A stretch of 64,000 bases of DNA from Sphingomonas morindae. Its GTDB lineage: Bacteria > Pseudomonadota > Alphaproteobacteria > Sphingomonadales > Sphingomonadaceae. Below the pieces are notes generated by a model, which was given only the letters and a program-made list of their open reading frames with translations, was not told the origin of the DNA and did not search any database. The translations under genes and the position numbers were made by a program. Positions 1 through 8,451 of this stretch are shown piece after piece (position 1 is the first letter of the stretch; every line of letters starts with the position of its first letter). The DNA is taken from contig NZ_CP084930.1 in the NCBI RefSeq assembly GCF_023822065.1, forward strand, positions 1,938,001 through 2,002,000, in the 5' to 3' direction.

Positions 1-183
1 CATATATGCCGTCATGCCCAAGCTGACTTCGTTCGGCCCGACACCGAACGATCGTGCCATCTGCGGCAGGGACGTGGCGACGATCGTCGTGTCCAGATAC
101 TCCGTGAAATAAGTAGCTGCGACGATGTACGGGAGCAGGATGCTATTTCTCCCGACACCCCGCGGAGCTGGCCTTGTCGGCAT
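1..183 (-). CDS. MFS transporter, DHA2 (EmrB/QacA) type, N-terminal part only
   Basis: Reading leftward from ATG at 183, the 61 visible codons give a short basic N-terminus and a first membrane segment ending in EYLDTTIVATSLPQMARSFG. This is the TM1 signature of 14-TM DHA2 drug:proton antiporters, in which the aspartate in the D-T-T motif is conserved. The gene runs off the left edge of the window, so substrate and length cannot be judged. It is probably an inner-membrane multidrug exporter. The call rests on this one motif and the hydrophobic pattern. Confidence 0.75.
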   Translation of the reverse strand, partial: MPTRPAPRGVGRNSILLPYIVAATYFTEYLDTTIVATSLPQMARSFGVGPNEVSLGMTAYM

Positions 184-239
184 TCTGGTTCACCTCGATG
201 GCGAAGATACTTCGAACAGGCATCGCGATGATCCGCGCC

Positions 240-719
240 TCATGTTCCCACCGCTTCGGTCTGACGAACCTCGGCGATCATTCCATTGGTGAGGCGAATC
301 AACTGCTCCGCCGACGTCCGAAACGCGTGCATCGGGGATCCGGCTGCCGCCCAGAGCGGATCGAGCGAAAGCAACGCGCTATCGATGACGGTCGTGACGT
401 GGCAGTCGTGACCGACCGGGGCGACGCCGCCCACGGCGAACCCTGTGTTGCTCATGACCCACGCGGCATCCGCGGTCTTTACGGCCAAGCCGACCGCGGC
501 GGCGACCTTGTTTCGATCGATGCGGTGAGCGCCGGACGCGACGACCAGGATAACGTCCTCGCCGGCCCGGAACACGATCGATTTGGCGATCTGTGCCACC
601 GAGCAGCCAACGGCCGCCGCCGCATCGGCGGCGCTATGCGTGCCTGCCGGAAATTCAGCGATGCTGTCTTCATGTCCAGCGGCGAGCAGCGCCTGCCTGA
701 CCCTGTCGACCCGATCCAT
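240..719 (-). CDS. YbaK/EbsC family protein (ProX-type editing domain)
   Basis: The 159-residue product is a stand-alone YbaK/ProX domain, the fold that hydrolyses mischarged aminoacyl-tRNAs such as Cys- or Ala-tRNA(Pro). The core contains AQIAKSIVFRAG, where the lysine is the conserved YbaK residue, then HRIDRNKVAAAVG and a GGVAPVGH loop typical of the family. The ATG at 719 is preceded by a purine-rich AGGGGAAAG ribosome site. The frame is open further upstream but that part is unlike the family, so this start was chosen. Length is normal. It sits downstream of leuA on the same strand but is not clearly linked in function. Confidence 0.85.
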   Translation of the reverse strand: MDRVDRVRQALLAAGHEDSIAEFPAGTHSAADAAAAVGCSVAQIAKSIVFRAGEDVILVVASGAHRIDRNKVAAAVGLAVKTADAAWVMSNTGFAVGGVAPVGHDCHVTTVIDSALLSLDPLWAAAGSPMHAFRTSAEQLIRLTNGMIAEVRQTEAVGT

Positions 720-753
720 AGTGACTTTCTTTCCCCTGTACCGCCTCCTCTCA

Positions 754-2433
754 TCACAGCCCGACGCCCTGCCGGGCGTTGTTGGCGGCACTGAGAAGCG
801 CTCGAACGGATGCCGTGGCGACATCGGTATCAATGCCAGCGCCGAATACCGTTCGACCATCGGGCGTGCGGCATTCGACATAGGCTGCCGCTTGCGCATT
901 CGCACCATGACCGAGGGCGTGTTCCTGATAGTCCGCAACGTCCAGCAAGGGCTCTCCAGCCACTTCGAGCGCCGCCACGACCCCGGAGATCAGTCCGTTG
1001 CCGCGTCCTGAAAGCGAACGGACTTCGCCGTCGATGGCGACGCGGCCGACGAAGATACGTTGGCCGACCGGACCGGTTTCCTCGTAATCCACGAGCGCGA
1101 ACCGATCAGTCTGTCGCGGCAGATAGCAGTTCTCGAAGCACTGCCAGATATCTCCGGTATCGAGTTCGCGGCCGATCGCGTCGGCCAGCTTCTGCACATG
1201 AGCGCTGAAATCGGCCTGCATACGCTTGGGCAGTTTAAGGCCGCGATCCTGTTCGATCACCCAAGCGACGCCGCCCTTGCCGGATTGGCTGTTGACGCGG
1301 ATGACGGCCTCGTAGGTTTCCCCGATATCTGCCGGGTCTATTGGCAGATACGGCATCTCCCATATGCCGTCATTACGTCGTTCGTGCGCAGCGAAGCCTT
1401 TGCGGATCGCGTCCTGATGCGAGCCGGAAAAGGCAGTATGCACCAGGTCGCCTGCATAAGGATGTCTGGGATGGACCGGAATCCCGTTACAATGCTCGAC
1501 GGTCTCCACGATCTGGCGCATCGCCGGAAAGGAGAGACCGGGATCGATCCCTTGGGTGTAGAGGTTCAAAGCCATCGTCACGAGATCGACGTTCCCCGTC
1601 CGCTCGCCATTCCCGAACAGGCAGCCTTCCACTCGATCCGCACCGGCAAGCAGCGCCTGCTCAGCGGCTGCGATCCCCGTGCCCCGATCGTTGTGGGGAT
1701 GAATGCTGATGACGACGGCATCCCGTCGCGAGATGCGGCGGCAGAACCACTCGATCTGATCGGCATAGACGTTCGGCATGGCGACCTCGATCGTCGCCGG
1801 CAGGTTCAGGATCACCGGGCGCTCCGGCGTAGGGCGCCAGACATCGAGCACCCGTTCACAGATTTCCAACGCAAATTCAGGTTCGGTGAAGCAGAAGGTC
1901 TCTGGCGAATATTCGAAGGTCCAGGCCGTCTGAGGGCGCTTCAGGCTCTCTTCCAGCATGGCCGTGACGCCTTTCACTGCCAGATCGACGATTTCACACC
2001 GCTCCATGCCGAAGACGACGCGCCTGAACAGGGGAGCGGTGGCGTTATAGAGATGGACGATGGCGCGTCGAGCGCCTTCGAGTGATTCGAAGGTCCGGGC
2101 GATCAGATCGACCCGCGACTGCGTCAGGACCTGGACCGTCACGTCATCGGGAACTCGGTCCTCGTCGATCAAGCGGCGCACGAAATCGAATTCGGTTTGC
2201 GAGGCCGACGGAAAGGCTACCTCGATCTCCTTGAACCCGATGGCGATCAGCATGTCGTAGAAGCGCTGCTTGCGTTCCACGCCCATTGGATTGGCCAAGG
2301 CTTGGTTGCCGTCGCGAAGGTCGGTGGACAGCCAGCGCGGGGCGCCTGTCAGGCGCCGTGAGGGCCATTGCCGATCCAGCAGGTCGATGGGAGATATAAA
2401 AGGACGGTATTTTGTCTCGGGATTTTTGAGCAC
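754..2433 (-). CDS. leuA: 2-isopropylmalate synthase
   Basis: This 559-residue protein is alpha-isopropylmalate synthase, which condenses acetyl-CoA with 2-oxoisovalerate in the first committed step of leucine synthesis. The N-terminal TIM barrel carries DLRDGNQAL, the metal-binding HPHNDRGTG and GNGERTGN. The C-terminal third is the LeuA dimer and leucine-feedback domain. The length matches the long proteobacterial LeuA2 class. I place the start at GTG 2433 because the product then begins VLKNPETKYRPF, the usual family N-terminus. An in-frame ATG at 2481 would add 16 unlikely residues. No other leucine pathway gene is adjacent. Confidence 0.93.
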   Translation of the reverse strand: MLKNPETKYRPFISPIDLLDRQWPSRRLTGAPRWLSTDLRDGNQALANPMGVERKQRFYDMLIAIGFKEIEVAFPSASQTEFDFVRRLIDEDRVPDDVTVQVLTQSRVDLIARTFESLEGARRAIVHLYNATAPLFRRVVFGMERCEIVDLAVKGVTAMLEESLKRPQTAWTFEYSPETFCFTEPEFALEICERVLDVWRPTPERPVILNLPATIEVAMPNVYADQIEWFCRRISRRDAVVISIHPHNDRGTGIAAAEQALLAGADRVEGCLFGNGERTGNVDLVTMALNLYTQGIDPGLSFPAMRQIVETVEHCNGIPVHPRHPYAGDLVHTAFSGSHQDAIRKGFAAHERRNDGIWEMPYLPIDPADIGETYEAVIRVNSQSGKGGVAWVIEQDRGLKLPKRMQADFSAHVQKLADAIGRELDTGDIWQCFENCYLPRQTDRFALVDYEETGPVGQRIFVGRVAIDGEVRSLSGRGNGLISGVVAALEVAGEPLLDVADYQEHALGHGANAQAAAYVECRTPDGRTVFGAGIDTDVATASVRALLSAANNARQGVGL

Positions 2434-2499
2434 GATCAATGTCCGTTGCACGCATTGGAGAGTAAGCGGGCACGGCTGCATACGGTCGCCAGGATGCCG

Positions 2500-2661
2500 T
2501 CAGTTCTGGCGACCGCCTGTAAGTCGTAGTTCGACGGACAAACATTGATCTTGGTGCATCTCCACCCGATCGCCAATGCCCTCCCCGAATTCATCGTCGA
2601 CCACCTTCGCCATCCAACGCGGCGGGACATGGTGGCCGATAGAGAGGGTGATGATAGGCAC
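2500..2661 (-). CDS. possible small tautomerase-like protein or remnant
   Basis: A 53-codon frame from GTG 2661 begins V-P-I-I-T-L, resembling the Pro-1 start of 4-oxalocrotonate tautomerase and MIF relatives. The later EFGEGIGDRVEMHQDQ is loosely reminiscent of the family. There is no convincing ribosome site and the product is shorter than usual. It lies divergently beside the AraC regulator at 2714, which would suit a small enzyme under its control. It could equally be a decayed fragment or chance, and the call is weak. Confidence 0.25.
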   Translation of the reverse strand: MPIITLSIGHHVPPRWMAKVVDDEFGEGIGDRVEMHQDQCLSVELRLTGGRQN

Positions 2662-2713
2662 GGTAAGACGCAGAGACCTTTGTTGAACTCCCGCTATCGT
2701 AGAGCATGGAGCG

Positions 2714-3511
2714 ATGATATTCTCGCTGGCAAGGAGCATTCATCGTCGCAAAGGGTTCAAGCCGGAGACGTTGGGCCAAGTGGGCACTGACCGGATCACC
2801 GTCATCAGCAAGAATGCGCACCGCTTCGCCAGCGGGCATCATGCACATTCCCGCGCCCAGTTGATTTACGCGATGAGCGGCGTCGTTGCGGTCAGAGCGG
2901 GAGCCGGCACGTGGGTCGTGCCACCGAGTCGGGCGGTCTGGGTTCCTGCAGGCGTCGAGCACGAGGCAAGAAGCTTTGCGGGCGTACAGTTTCGAGCGTT
3001 GCTGATCGACTCAGCGGAGGCGAAAGGGCTCCCTGATGCATGCGCGGTGGTGGAGGTCACGCCACTGTTGCGCGAATTGATTCTGCGGCTCGCCGCGCTC
3101 TCCGAAACGTCGCGAGACGTGGAATTCGGCCGCGCCGTTGCGCGACTGCTGCTGCTGGAACTGGCGTTCCTGCCCGTCGAGCCGCTTGGCCTGCCAATCC
3201 CCCGACATCCGCAACTGAGCCTCTTCTGCGAATGCATCCGAAACGATCCCGCCCGCGCCGTCACGCTGGAGGAGGCTGCCGGCTCACTTCACATGAGCCG
3301 CTCGAGCTTCATGCGCCTATTCCGCCGCGAGACCGGGATGAGTTTTGCTCATTGGCGGCAGCAGGCGCGGTTACTGCATGCGCTATCCCTCTTGGCGGAA
3401 GGTCAGTCGATTTTGAATGTCGCTCTCGCGTCCGGTTACGACAGCCCAAGCGCATTTTCTGCGATGTTCCGCCGCTCACTTGGAAAATCACCAAGCGAGT
3501 ATTTTGGGTAA
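2714..3511 (+). CDS. AraC family transcriptional regulator with N-terminal cupin
   Basis: The 265-residue protein has an N-terminal cupin-like sensor (residues about 30-110, with HHAHSRAQL and VPPSRAVWVPAGVEH) and a C-terminal AraC double helix-turn-helix (about 165-265). The DNA-binding part shows VTLEEAAGSLHMSRSSFMRLF and the second-helix signature VALASGYDSPSAFSAMFRR. This layout fits small AraC regulators that respond to an aromatic or toxic ligand. The ATG at 2714 has GGAG very close upstream, so the true start could be slightly downstream. Its target may be the short divergent frame at 2500-2661 or itself. Confidence 0.88.
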   Translation: MIFSLARSIHRRKGFKPETLGQVGTDRITVISKNAHRFASGHHAHSRAQLIYAMSGVVAVRAGAGTWVVPPSRAVWVPAGVEHEARSFAGVQFRALLIDSAEAKGLPDACAVVEVTPLLRELILRLAALSETSRDVEFGRAVARLLLLELAFLPVEPLGLPIPRHPQLSLFCECIRNDPARAVTLEEAAGSLHMSRSSFMRLFRRETGMSFAHWRQQARLLHALSLLAEGQSILNVALASGYDSPSAFSAMFRRSLGKSPSEYFG

Positions 3512-3603
3512 CAAGTTGGCGTGCGCGTACCGGTGTAGCGAGTGCCATCCATTGGAAGCATTGACTATCGTCGCTACAGGACGGAACCAAGATCACGTCA
3601 TGG

Positions 3604-4107
3604 TCAGCCAGTTCGGCCTTCCCTGCCTCGTGCGATCCGCCAACCCATGATCTCATCCGCGCCGGGGCCAGCTTCGACCGCGATCTTCGGCGCGGTCAGG
3701 ATTGCTCCCGTATCCGCATCGATCGTCGCTAGTCTCAGGACATGACTTGATCCCGCATCGACGAAGCGCAACGGAACCCCTTGCCCCTGCCTGCGGCGCC
3801 ATTTGTCGCCGACCTGCACCAGGGCCAGCATGAGCATGGCCAGGTCCTGTCCTTTCTCGGTCGGAACGTACTCATAGCGAGCAGGACGCGTCTGATATTG
3901 CCGACGCTCGACCAAGCCTGAAGCCTCCAACCCTTTCAGGCGGTCCGAAAGCGTCGCATTCGTGACCCCGCTCGATCGCCTCAGATCATCGAAGCGGGTG
4001 AGCCCGAGAAGCAGGTCGCGCATGACCAGCAAGCCCCAGCGATCGTTGACGGCGCCCATCACCTCCGCGATCGAACAGGCCATTCCGTCAAACCCCTTCG
4101 ATCGCAT
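3604..4107 (-). CDS. HxlR family transcriptional regulator
   Basis: The 167-residue protein carries the HxlR winged helix over about residues 10-100: a conserved N-terminal cysteine (MACSIAEVMGAV), then NDRWGLLVMRDLLLG, TNATLSDRLKGLEASGLVERR and YVPTEKGQDL. A C-terminal extension of about 50 residues (DAGSSHVLRLATIDADTG and onward) is shared with a decayed copy at 12426-12584. ATG 4107 is chosen because GGGGAG lies about 11 nt upstream; GTG 4119 is an alternative with poor spacing. It is divergent from the NmrA-type gene at 4215. Two matching palindromes between them suggest a redox- or electrophile-responsive repressor of both genes. Confidence 0.9.
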   Translation of the reverse strand: MRSKGFDGMACSIAEVMGAVNDRWGLLVMRDLLLGLTRFDDLRRSSGVTNATLSDRLKGLEASGLVERRQYQTRPARYEYVPTEKGQDLAMLMLALVQVGDKWRRRQGQGVPLRFVDAGSSHVLRLATIDADTGAILTAPKIAVEAGPGADEIMGWRIARGREGRTG

Positions 4108-4140
4108 CTTCTCGGACACTCCCCGTTAGTCGGCTTGGTC

Positions 4141-4180
4141 ACTCTCATAATAAGAGTCGACATGCTCCTATCATAAGAGC
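4141..4180. promoter_or_regulatory. tandem palindromic operators between hxlR-type gene and NmrA gene
   Basis: Two imperfect 17-bp palindromes, ACTCTCATAATAAGAGT (4141-4157) and GCTCCTATCATAAGAGC (4164-4180), are 23 bp apart, about two helical turns. Both share an outer CTC...GAG arm and an AT-rich core. They lie in the divergent promoter region, as expected for autoregulated HxlR dimers. Binding by the adjacent regulator is an inference. Confidence 0.6.
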
Positions 4181-4214
4181 TACATCGTTTGGCCTCAACC
4201 GATTGGAGCCTCAC

Positions 4215-5297
4215 ATGCCGAACGTCTCTCGCATTTTCGTGATCGGTGCGACCGGAGCGCAGGGTCTTCCTGTGGTCCGGGGCCTGGTCGAGGACGGCCG
4301 CTATTCGGTGCTCGCTCTCACGCGCGATGCCGGGTCGGCCCGTGCCCAATCGCTGGCTTCGCTCAAGAGCGTGGCATTCCTCGAAGGCACGTTCGCGGAC
4401 GAGGCCACACTCCGCGAGGGGCTGAGATCTTGCGACGGCGCCTTCGTCAACATCGACGGCTTCAACGCCGGCGAGAAGACCGAGATGTACTGGGCGATCC
4501 GCACCTACGAGATCGCGCTGGAGGAAGGGGTCAAGTTCTTCGTCTACGGCAATCTCGATTACACGCTCAAGAAAGCGGGGTATCGCTCGATGTTCCGCAC
4601 CGGGCATTACGACGGCAAGGGCCGGATCGGCGATTGGATCCTGGATCAGACCCGGGCCAACGGTGACCGCATGGGCGCGGCGCTGTTCACCACGGGGCCG
4701 TATATGGAGATGGCCTTTTCGGGCGGCACCCCGATGCCGCCCCGCCTGGAGGACGGCGTTCTGACGTGGCGCGTGCCCCTGGGTGACGGGGCCGTCGTCC
4801 ATGTCGCGCTCGACGACTGCGCCTATTACGTCCGCTGGTTGTTCGACCATCCGGAGCGCGCCAACGGGATGAATCTCGAGGTCGCGATCGAGCATGTCCG
4901 CTATGCCGATCTCGCCGCCGCGTTCGAGCGCGTGACGGGGCACCCGGCGCGTTATGTGGATACCGACCTCGATACGTATTTCGCGCCCATCCAAGCGATC
5001 GCGGGCCAGCCGGCCGGTTACAACGCGGATCCCGCCGACAAGAGCACGATGAGCTTTCGGGAAAACTTCACCGGCTTCTGGAACCAGTGGAAGCACGGCA
5101 TCATCACCCGCGACTACACATTGCTGGACGAGATCCATCCCGGACGCATCAGGAGCGCCGAAGACTGGATCCGGCGCTGGGAACAGCGTGCGAAGGAAAC
5201 GGGCACCGAAACACTGTGGGAGCGTGTACAGCCCGAGAGGCTTGCCAGACGGCCGATCCTGAAGCTGAGCGAGGATCATCGGCAGGGGATCCTCTGA
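4215..5297 (+). CDS. NmrA/HSCARG-like NAD(P)-binding protein
   Basis: The 360-residue protein starts with a Rossmann fold whose glycine motif GATGAQG is at residues 11-17. It continues as an NmrA-type atypical SDR that lacks the usual YxxxK pair. Such proteins act as redox sensors or quinone reductase-like enzymes. ATG 4215 has GGAG about 6 nt upstream. It faces the HxlR regulator across the tandem operators, the common arrangement for HxlR-controlled NmrA or quinone-response genes. The C-terminal 80 residues (DYTLLDEIHPGRIRSAEDW and onward) extend past the minimal domain. The substrate is unknown. Confidence 0.85.
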   Translation: MPNVSRIFVIGATGAQGLPVVRGLVEDGRYSVLALTRDAGSARAQSLASLKSVAFLEGTFADEATLREGLRSCDGAFVNIDGFNAGEKTEMYWAIRTYEIALEEGVKFFVYGNLDYTLKKAGYRSMFRTGHYDGKGRIGDWILDQTRANGDRMGAALFTTGPYMEMAFSGGTPMPPRLEDGVLTWRVPLGDGAVVHVALDDCAYYVRWLFDHPERANGMNLEVAIEHVRYADLAAAFERVTGHPARYVDTDLDTYFAPIQAIAGQPAGYNADPADKSTMSFRENFTGFWNQWKHGIITRDYTLLDEIHPGRIRSAEDWIRRWEQRAKETGTETLWERVQPERLARRPILKLSEDHRQGIL

Positions 5298-5361
5298 GGG
5301 ACCAACTCGGCGGGTGGCGCGGCCGCGTGCGGCGATAGCGTCGGAGTAATGGAGCCGATCG

Positions 5362-5781
5362 TCACCGACTGATCGGCGGATCGGCGGGTTCTCCGGCGTG
5401 GCAGACGGCTTCGACCCTGTTTCCAGCCGGGTCGAACAAAAACGCTCCGTAATAATGCTCATGATAGTGCGGCCGGACACCCGGTCCTCCGTCGGATCGG
5501 CCCCCGGTCGCAAGTCCGCGACGATGGAAGCTGTCGACCTGGTCACGGGTGGAGGCCTTGAAGCACCAATGGCGTCGGTTCGTGGCGATCGGACTCTGGT
5601 CCAGATAAACGGCCAGGCAGCTCGACTGGACATCATCGGCGGAACACCGCGCGCCGTAGCCGATGGCATCGACACGATCGTAGACCTTCGACACGCCGAG
5701 TGCCTCCATGATGGCGTCATAGAAGGGTCGGGCAGCGTCGAGGTCGGGGACGCCGATCGAGACATGGTCGAGAAGGAGCAT
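5362..5781 (-). CDS. VOC family (glyoxalase/bleomycin-resistance fold) protein
   Basis: The 139-residue protein is a single vicinal-oxygen-chelate module. It opens MLLLDHVSIGVPDLDAARPF, with the typical first metal histidine, and ends FLFDPAGNRVEAVCH with the metal glutamate. A HYHEHYYGAF stretch supplies further candidate ligands. ATG 5781 follows a GGAGG four bases upstream. Family members include small dioxygenases, isomerases and resistance proteins, and the sequence does not decide which. It stands alone downstream of the NmrA gene on the opposite strand. Confidence 0.88.
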   Translation of the reverse strand: MLLLDHVSIGVPDLDAARPFYDAIMEALGVSKVYDRVDAIGYGARCSADDVQSSCLAVYLDQSPIATNRRHWCFKASTRDQVDSFHRRGLATGGRSDGGPGVRPHYHEHYYGAFLFDPAGNRVEAVCHAGEPADPPISR

Positions 5782-5927
5782 CGGGCCTCCGTGGGCTAGA
5801 GCGATATTGGACACAGCTTGCCCGATCGGCCAAGGTTTGAAACCCGGATCACGCGATCACGCCCGCTTTCCCCCTTTGAGGCCACTCCGGAGGATGAGTG
5901 CCGGTACGGCCTCTATCGTGTCGAATG

Positions 5928-6542
5928 TCAGCCGGGCAGCGCGAGCATTTTGCGCATCCGCACGAGCGGAACGATCACGCCATCCGCGACCGCCTCGACG
6001 CGTTCGATCGGTGTGTACCCGCAACGTCCATATAGGCGCTCACCGCTCAACGTCGCCATCAGCTCGACGGCGGAGAAGCCATGATCAGCGGCGGCCTCCT
6101 CGCATCTATGCAGGATCAACGTTCCAATGCCTTGCCGGGCAAAGTCCGGATGTGTGTACATCGCCCTGATCTTCGCCGGATCGCAGGCTGGGTCGAGCCG
6201 CTGGGGGTGGCGCAGTCCGTCGCTGTGATCGCCGCCGTACAAGGTGGCGCGCCAGCTCCACCCGCCGCAGCCCGCGAGGATCCCGTCCTTTTTGGCAATC
6301 AGGTAGGTGCCATCCTCGATCAATTGGGTATCGAGCCCCATGATCGCGTGGCTCGCCGCAATCTGGACTGGAGTGAGAAGGCCAACCTGCAAGGCTTCGA
6401 TCGCATGTGCCATCAGGGATCGCAGCGCCGGAAGGTCATCGGCGTCAGCCCATCGCGTTCGAATCAAAGTCTCATTTCGGAGACAATCTCGTGCATTCAT
6501 AATCGTCATCATCGCGGCATGCAGACGGACAGACGGAGCCAT
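5928..6542 (-). CDS. GNAT family N-acetyltransferase
   Basis: The 204-residue protein is a GNAT acetyl-CoA transferase. The acetyl-CoA loop region reads MYTHPDFARQGIGTLILHRCE, containing the R/Q-x-x-G-x-G/A pyrophosphate loop, followed by ELMATLSGERLYGRCGYTPIE, the typical motif B ending in G-Y. The first 15-30 residues are poorly conserved and methionines at residues 11, 12 and 15 are alternative starts. The acceptor substrate cannot be predicted. It lies 12 bp downstream of the methyltransferase on the same strand and may be co-transcribed with it. Confidence 0.88.
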   Translation of the reverse strand: MAPSVRLHAAMMTIMNARDCLRNETLIRTRWADADDLPALRSLMAHAIEALQVGLLTPVQIAASHAIMGLDTQLIEDGTYLIAKKDGILAGCGGWSWRATLYGGDHSDGLRHPQRLDPACDPAKIRAMYTHPDFARQGIGTLILHRCEEAAADHGFSAVELMATLSGERLYGRCGYTPIERVEAVADGVIVPLVRMRKMLALPG

Positions 6543-6554
6543 GTCCGTTTTCTC

Positions 6555-7334
6555 TTACATATCTCGGGCTCTACAGGCGGACGCCTCGATGAGCAAAGCA
6601 TCGATCGAGAATGAGCCATCCGGCTCGATCGCGAAATAGGCGGATGTTTCCCTAGACGCGAATTGCTGGAGGGAACGGATGGCAGTTCGATGCGCATCGG
6701 GCGTGTCCATCCGATCCGCCCATGTTTGAAACTCCATACGCAGACGCCGCTTGGAGGTATTGCGCACGCGAAAGCCGGCTTGAGCGAGCGCGGCGGCCCA
6801 TTCGCTTTCGGTATAGTTGCGGACGTGGGATGGGTCGCGCAGCAGCTCGACCGCTTGCAGATGCGTGTCGAAGGGGGGATGGGCCGGCGAAACTACGTCG
6901 ATGAAGATCGCCGTCGCGCCAGGCTTCAATACCCGCCTGGCCTCCCTCAGACCTGCTTGCCAATCGTGCCAGTGGTGCGCGCTGAAGCGGCAGGCCAGCA
7001 GATCGAACGCGGCGGCGTCGAATGGCAACCTCTCGGCGGGCGCGTGGCAGGTTTCGATGTTGGACAGATCGCGCTGCTTGGCCGTGTCCCGCACTGCCTC
7101 CAGCATCGCCGTCGACAAGTCCACCGCGGTCACGGATCGGACCAGTTGCGCCAGCCGGAAGGCGACATGGCCCCCGCCCGATCCGAGGTCTAACGCACGG
7201 TTGGGCTGCTCTCGCCGGGCGATCGCCTCCAGCGCGTCGAGGTCCGCGCCATCGGCATGAACGGCGCTCGCGACATAGGCTTCCGCCCGGCTGCCAAACT
7301 GGGCTTCGACGATGGCATCGTGGGATCGGGTCAT
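6555..7334 (-). CDS. class I SAM-dependent methyltransferase
   Basis: The 259-residue protein has a Methyltransf_11-like Rossmann core. Motif I is ALDLGSGGGHVAFRLA (about residues 46-61), the acidic ribose contact is in TAVDLSTAMLE, and FDLLACRFSAHHWHDW is the motif IV region. The layout resembles UbiE/BioC-type small-molecule methyltransferases, but no substrate is evident. It is divergent from the MmyB-like regulator at 7416 across an 81-bp gap with direct repeats, so that regulator probably controls it. Confidence 0.88.
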   Translation of the reverse strand: MTRSHDAIVEAQFGSRAEAYVASAVHADGADLDALEAIARREQPNRALDLGSGGGHVAFRLAQLVRSVTAVDLSTAMLEAVRDTAKQRDLSNIETCHAPAERLPFDAAAFDLLACRFSAHHWHDWQAGLREARRVLKPGATAIFIDVVSPAHPPFDTHLQAVELLRDPSHVRNYTESEWAAALAQAGFRVRNTSKRRLRMEFQTWADRMDTPDAHRTAIRSLQQFASRETSAYFAIEPDGSFSIDALLIEASACRARDM

Positions 7335-7374
7335 GATTTTCTCCGTGTCCCACGATCTTGAGCCCCTTCGTCAC

Positions 7375-7404
7375 CCTGTTACAAGGGATGCAGTTATCCT
7401 GTTA
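7375..7404. promoter_or_regulatory. direct repeats in divergent promoter region (candidate operator)
   Basis: CCTGTTA occurs at 7375-7381 and again at 7398-7404, 23 bp apart, between the divergent methyltransferase and MmyB-like regulator genes. The repeat spacing places both on one face of the helix. Binding by the adjacent regulator is inferred from position only. Confidence 0.35.
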
Positions 7405-7415
7405 TATCGGGACCT

Positions 7416-8192
7416 ATGCTCCCCGACGAGAAACGCAGATTGCTTGGCCAGTTTGTCCGCTCGCATCGCGAGCGGGTGAAGCCGGATGTCGTCGTCCGGC
7501 GTCGGAGGACACCAGGACTCCGTCGCGAAGAGCTGGCGGCCAAGGCCGGCATCGGCGTGACGTGGTGTGCATGGATCGAGCAGGGGCGTGAAATCAGCGT
7601 GTCTCCGGAAGCGCTGGCGCGTCTCGCCGAGGCGCTTGCCCTCACGCCCGCCGAACGGTCCTATCTGTTCGAGTTGGGCGGTCGGCGCGATCCGGCAGCC
7701 CCCGAAATGGCCCCGACGTCGGCCGCACCGGAATCCGTGTCCACCGTCGTTCGGGCGCTGCCCTTCCCCGCCTATGGCCTGGACCGGTTCTGGAACGCCT
7801 GCTGCTGGAACGAGCCGGCCGAGCATCTGTTCGCCGGCTGGCTCGATGCCGGTCATCAGCGCAACCTGCTGAGCTACACTTTCCTGTCGCCGTCAGCACG
7901 GTCGCTCCTGCCGGATTGGGAGCATCGCGCGCGGCGCCTGCTGGCGGAGTTTCGCGCCGATTGCGCACGGATACTGAACGACACTGCGCTCGACAGCTTC
8001 ATCAGTGACTTGCGCGAAAAATCCGACCTCTTCACGCATGAGTGGGACACTCAGAGCGTGTCGGCACGCGAGGGCGGCATACGCACCTTTGTTCATCCAG
8101 AGGATGGTCCGCTGCGCTACACGCAACACACGTTCACGGCCGCCGACCGGCCAGACCACAAGATGGTCGCGCTGGTCCCAGCTTCCGATTGA
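7416..8192 (+). CDS. XRE-family regulator with MmyB-like ligand-binding domain
   Basis: The 258-residue protein begins with an XRE helix-turn-helix over about residues 8-75 (TPGLRREELAAKAGIGVTW, then VSPEALARLAEALALTPAER). A PAS-like MmyB ligand-binding domain follows (FPAYGLDRFWNACCWNEPAE). A serine/arginine-rich RRRRTPGLRREE stretch is typical of this class. These proteins usually repress or activate a neighbouring SDR or oxidoreductase gene, and here the divergent methyltransferase is the candidate target. A partial copy of residues about 57-105 lies 260 bp downstream at 8452-8628. Confidence 0.9.
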   Translation: MLPDEKRRLLGQFVRSHRERVKPDVVVRRRRTPGLRREELAAKAGIGVTWCAWIEQGREISVSPEALARLAEALALTPAERSYLFELGGRRDPAAPEMAPTSAAPESVSTVVRALPFPAYGLDRFWNACCWNEPAEHLFAGWLDAGHQRNLLSYTFLSPSARSLLPDWEHRARRLLAEFRADCARILNDTALDSFISDLREKSDLFTHEWDTQSVSAREGGIRTFVHPEDGPLRYTQHTFTAADRPDHKMVALVPASD

Positions 8193-8264
8193 CCATTCGC
8201 GCACGCCGCCCAAGCTAGCCGATCCGGCAGGCTTTCGACGCAAGCTGGATTAAGGGCGGCCGCG

Positions 8265-8417
8265 CTACGATCGAACAGCCACGACCATCTCCAGCTCGAT
8301 GGGCGCGCCGCGCGGCAGTTCGGTGACGCCCACTGAGGTGCGGGCATGCCGCCCGTGCGCTCCCAACCGCCCGACGAGCCGGTCAGACGCGCCATTCATG
8401 ACGTGGGATTGCTGAGT
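8265..8417 (-). pseudogene. RidA family protein, C-terminal remnant
   Basis: On the minus strand the frame ending at TAG 8265-8267 reads HVMNGASDRLVGRLGAHG, then ARTSVGVTELPRGAPIELEM and ends VVAVRS. This is the last third of a RidA/YjgF enamine deaminase, including the conserved arginine of the ART motif and the ELP-GAPIE ending. The N-terminal two thirds are absent: upstream sequence is replaced by a fragment of a regulator on the other strand. It is a 5'-truncated pseudogene. Confidence 0.75.
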
Positions 8418-8451
8418 CCATCTGGGTGCAGTTGCGACGTAGCCGACGCTC

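Noticed and set aside
4059-5765. Minus-strand open frame of 568 codons across the NmrA and VOC genes
   Set aside because: It runs antisense to the NmrA gene and in another frame of the VOC gene, both of which have recognisable domains.
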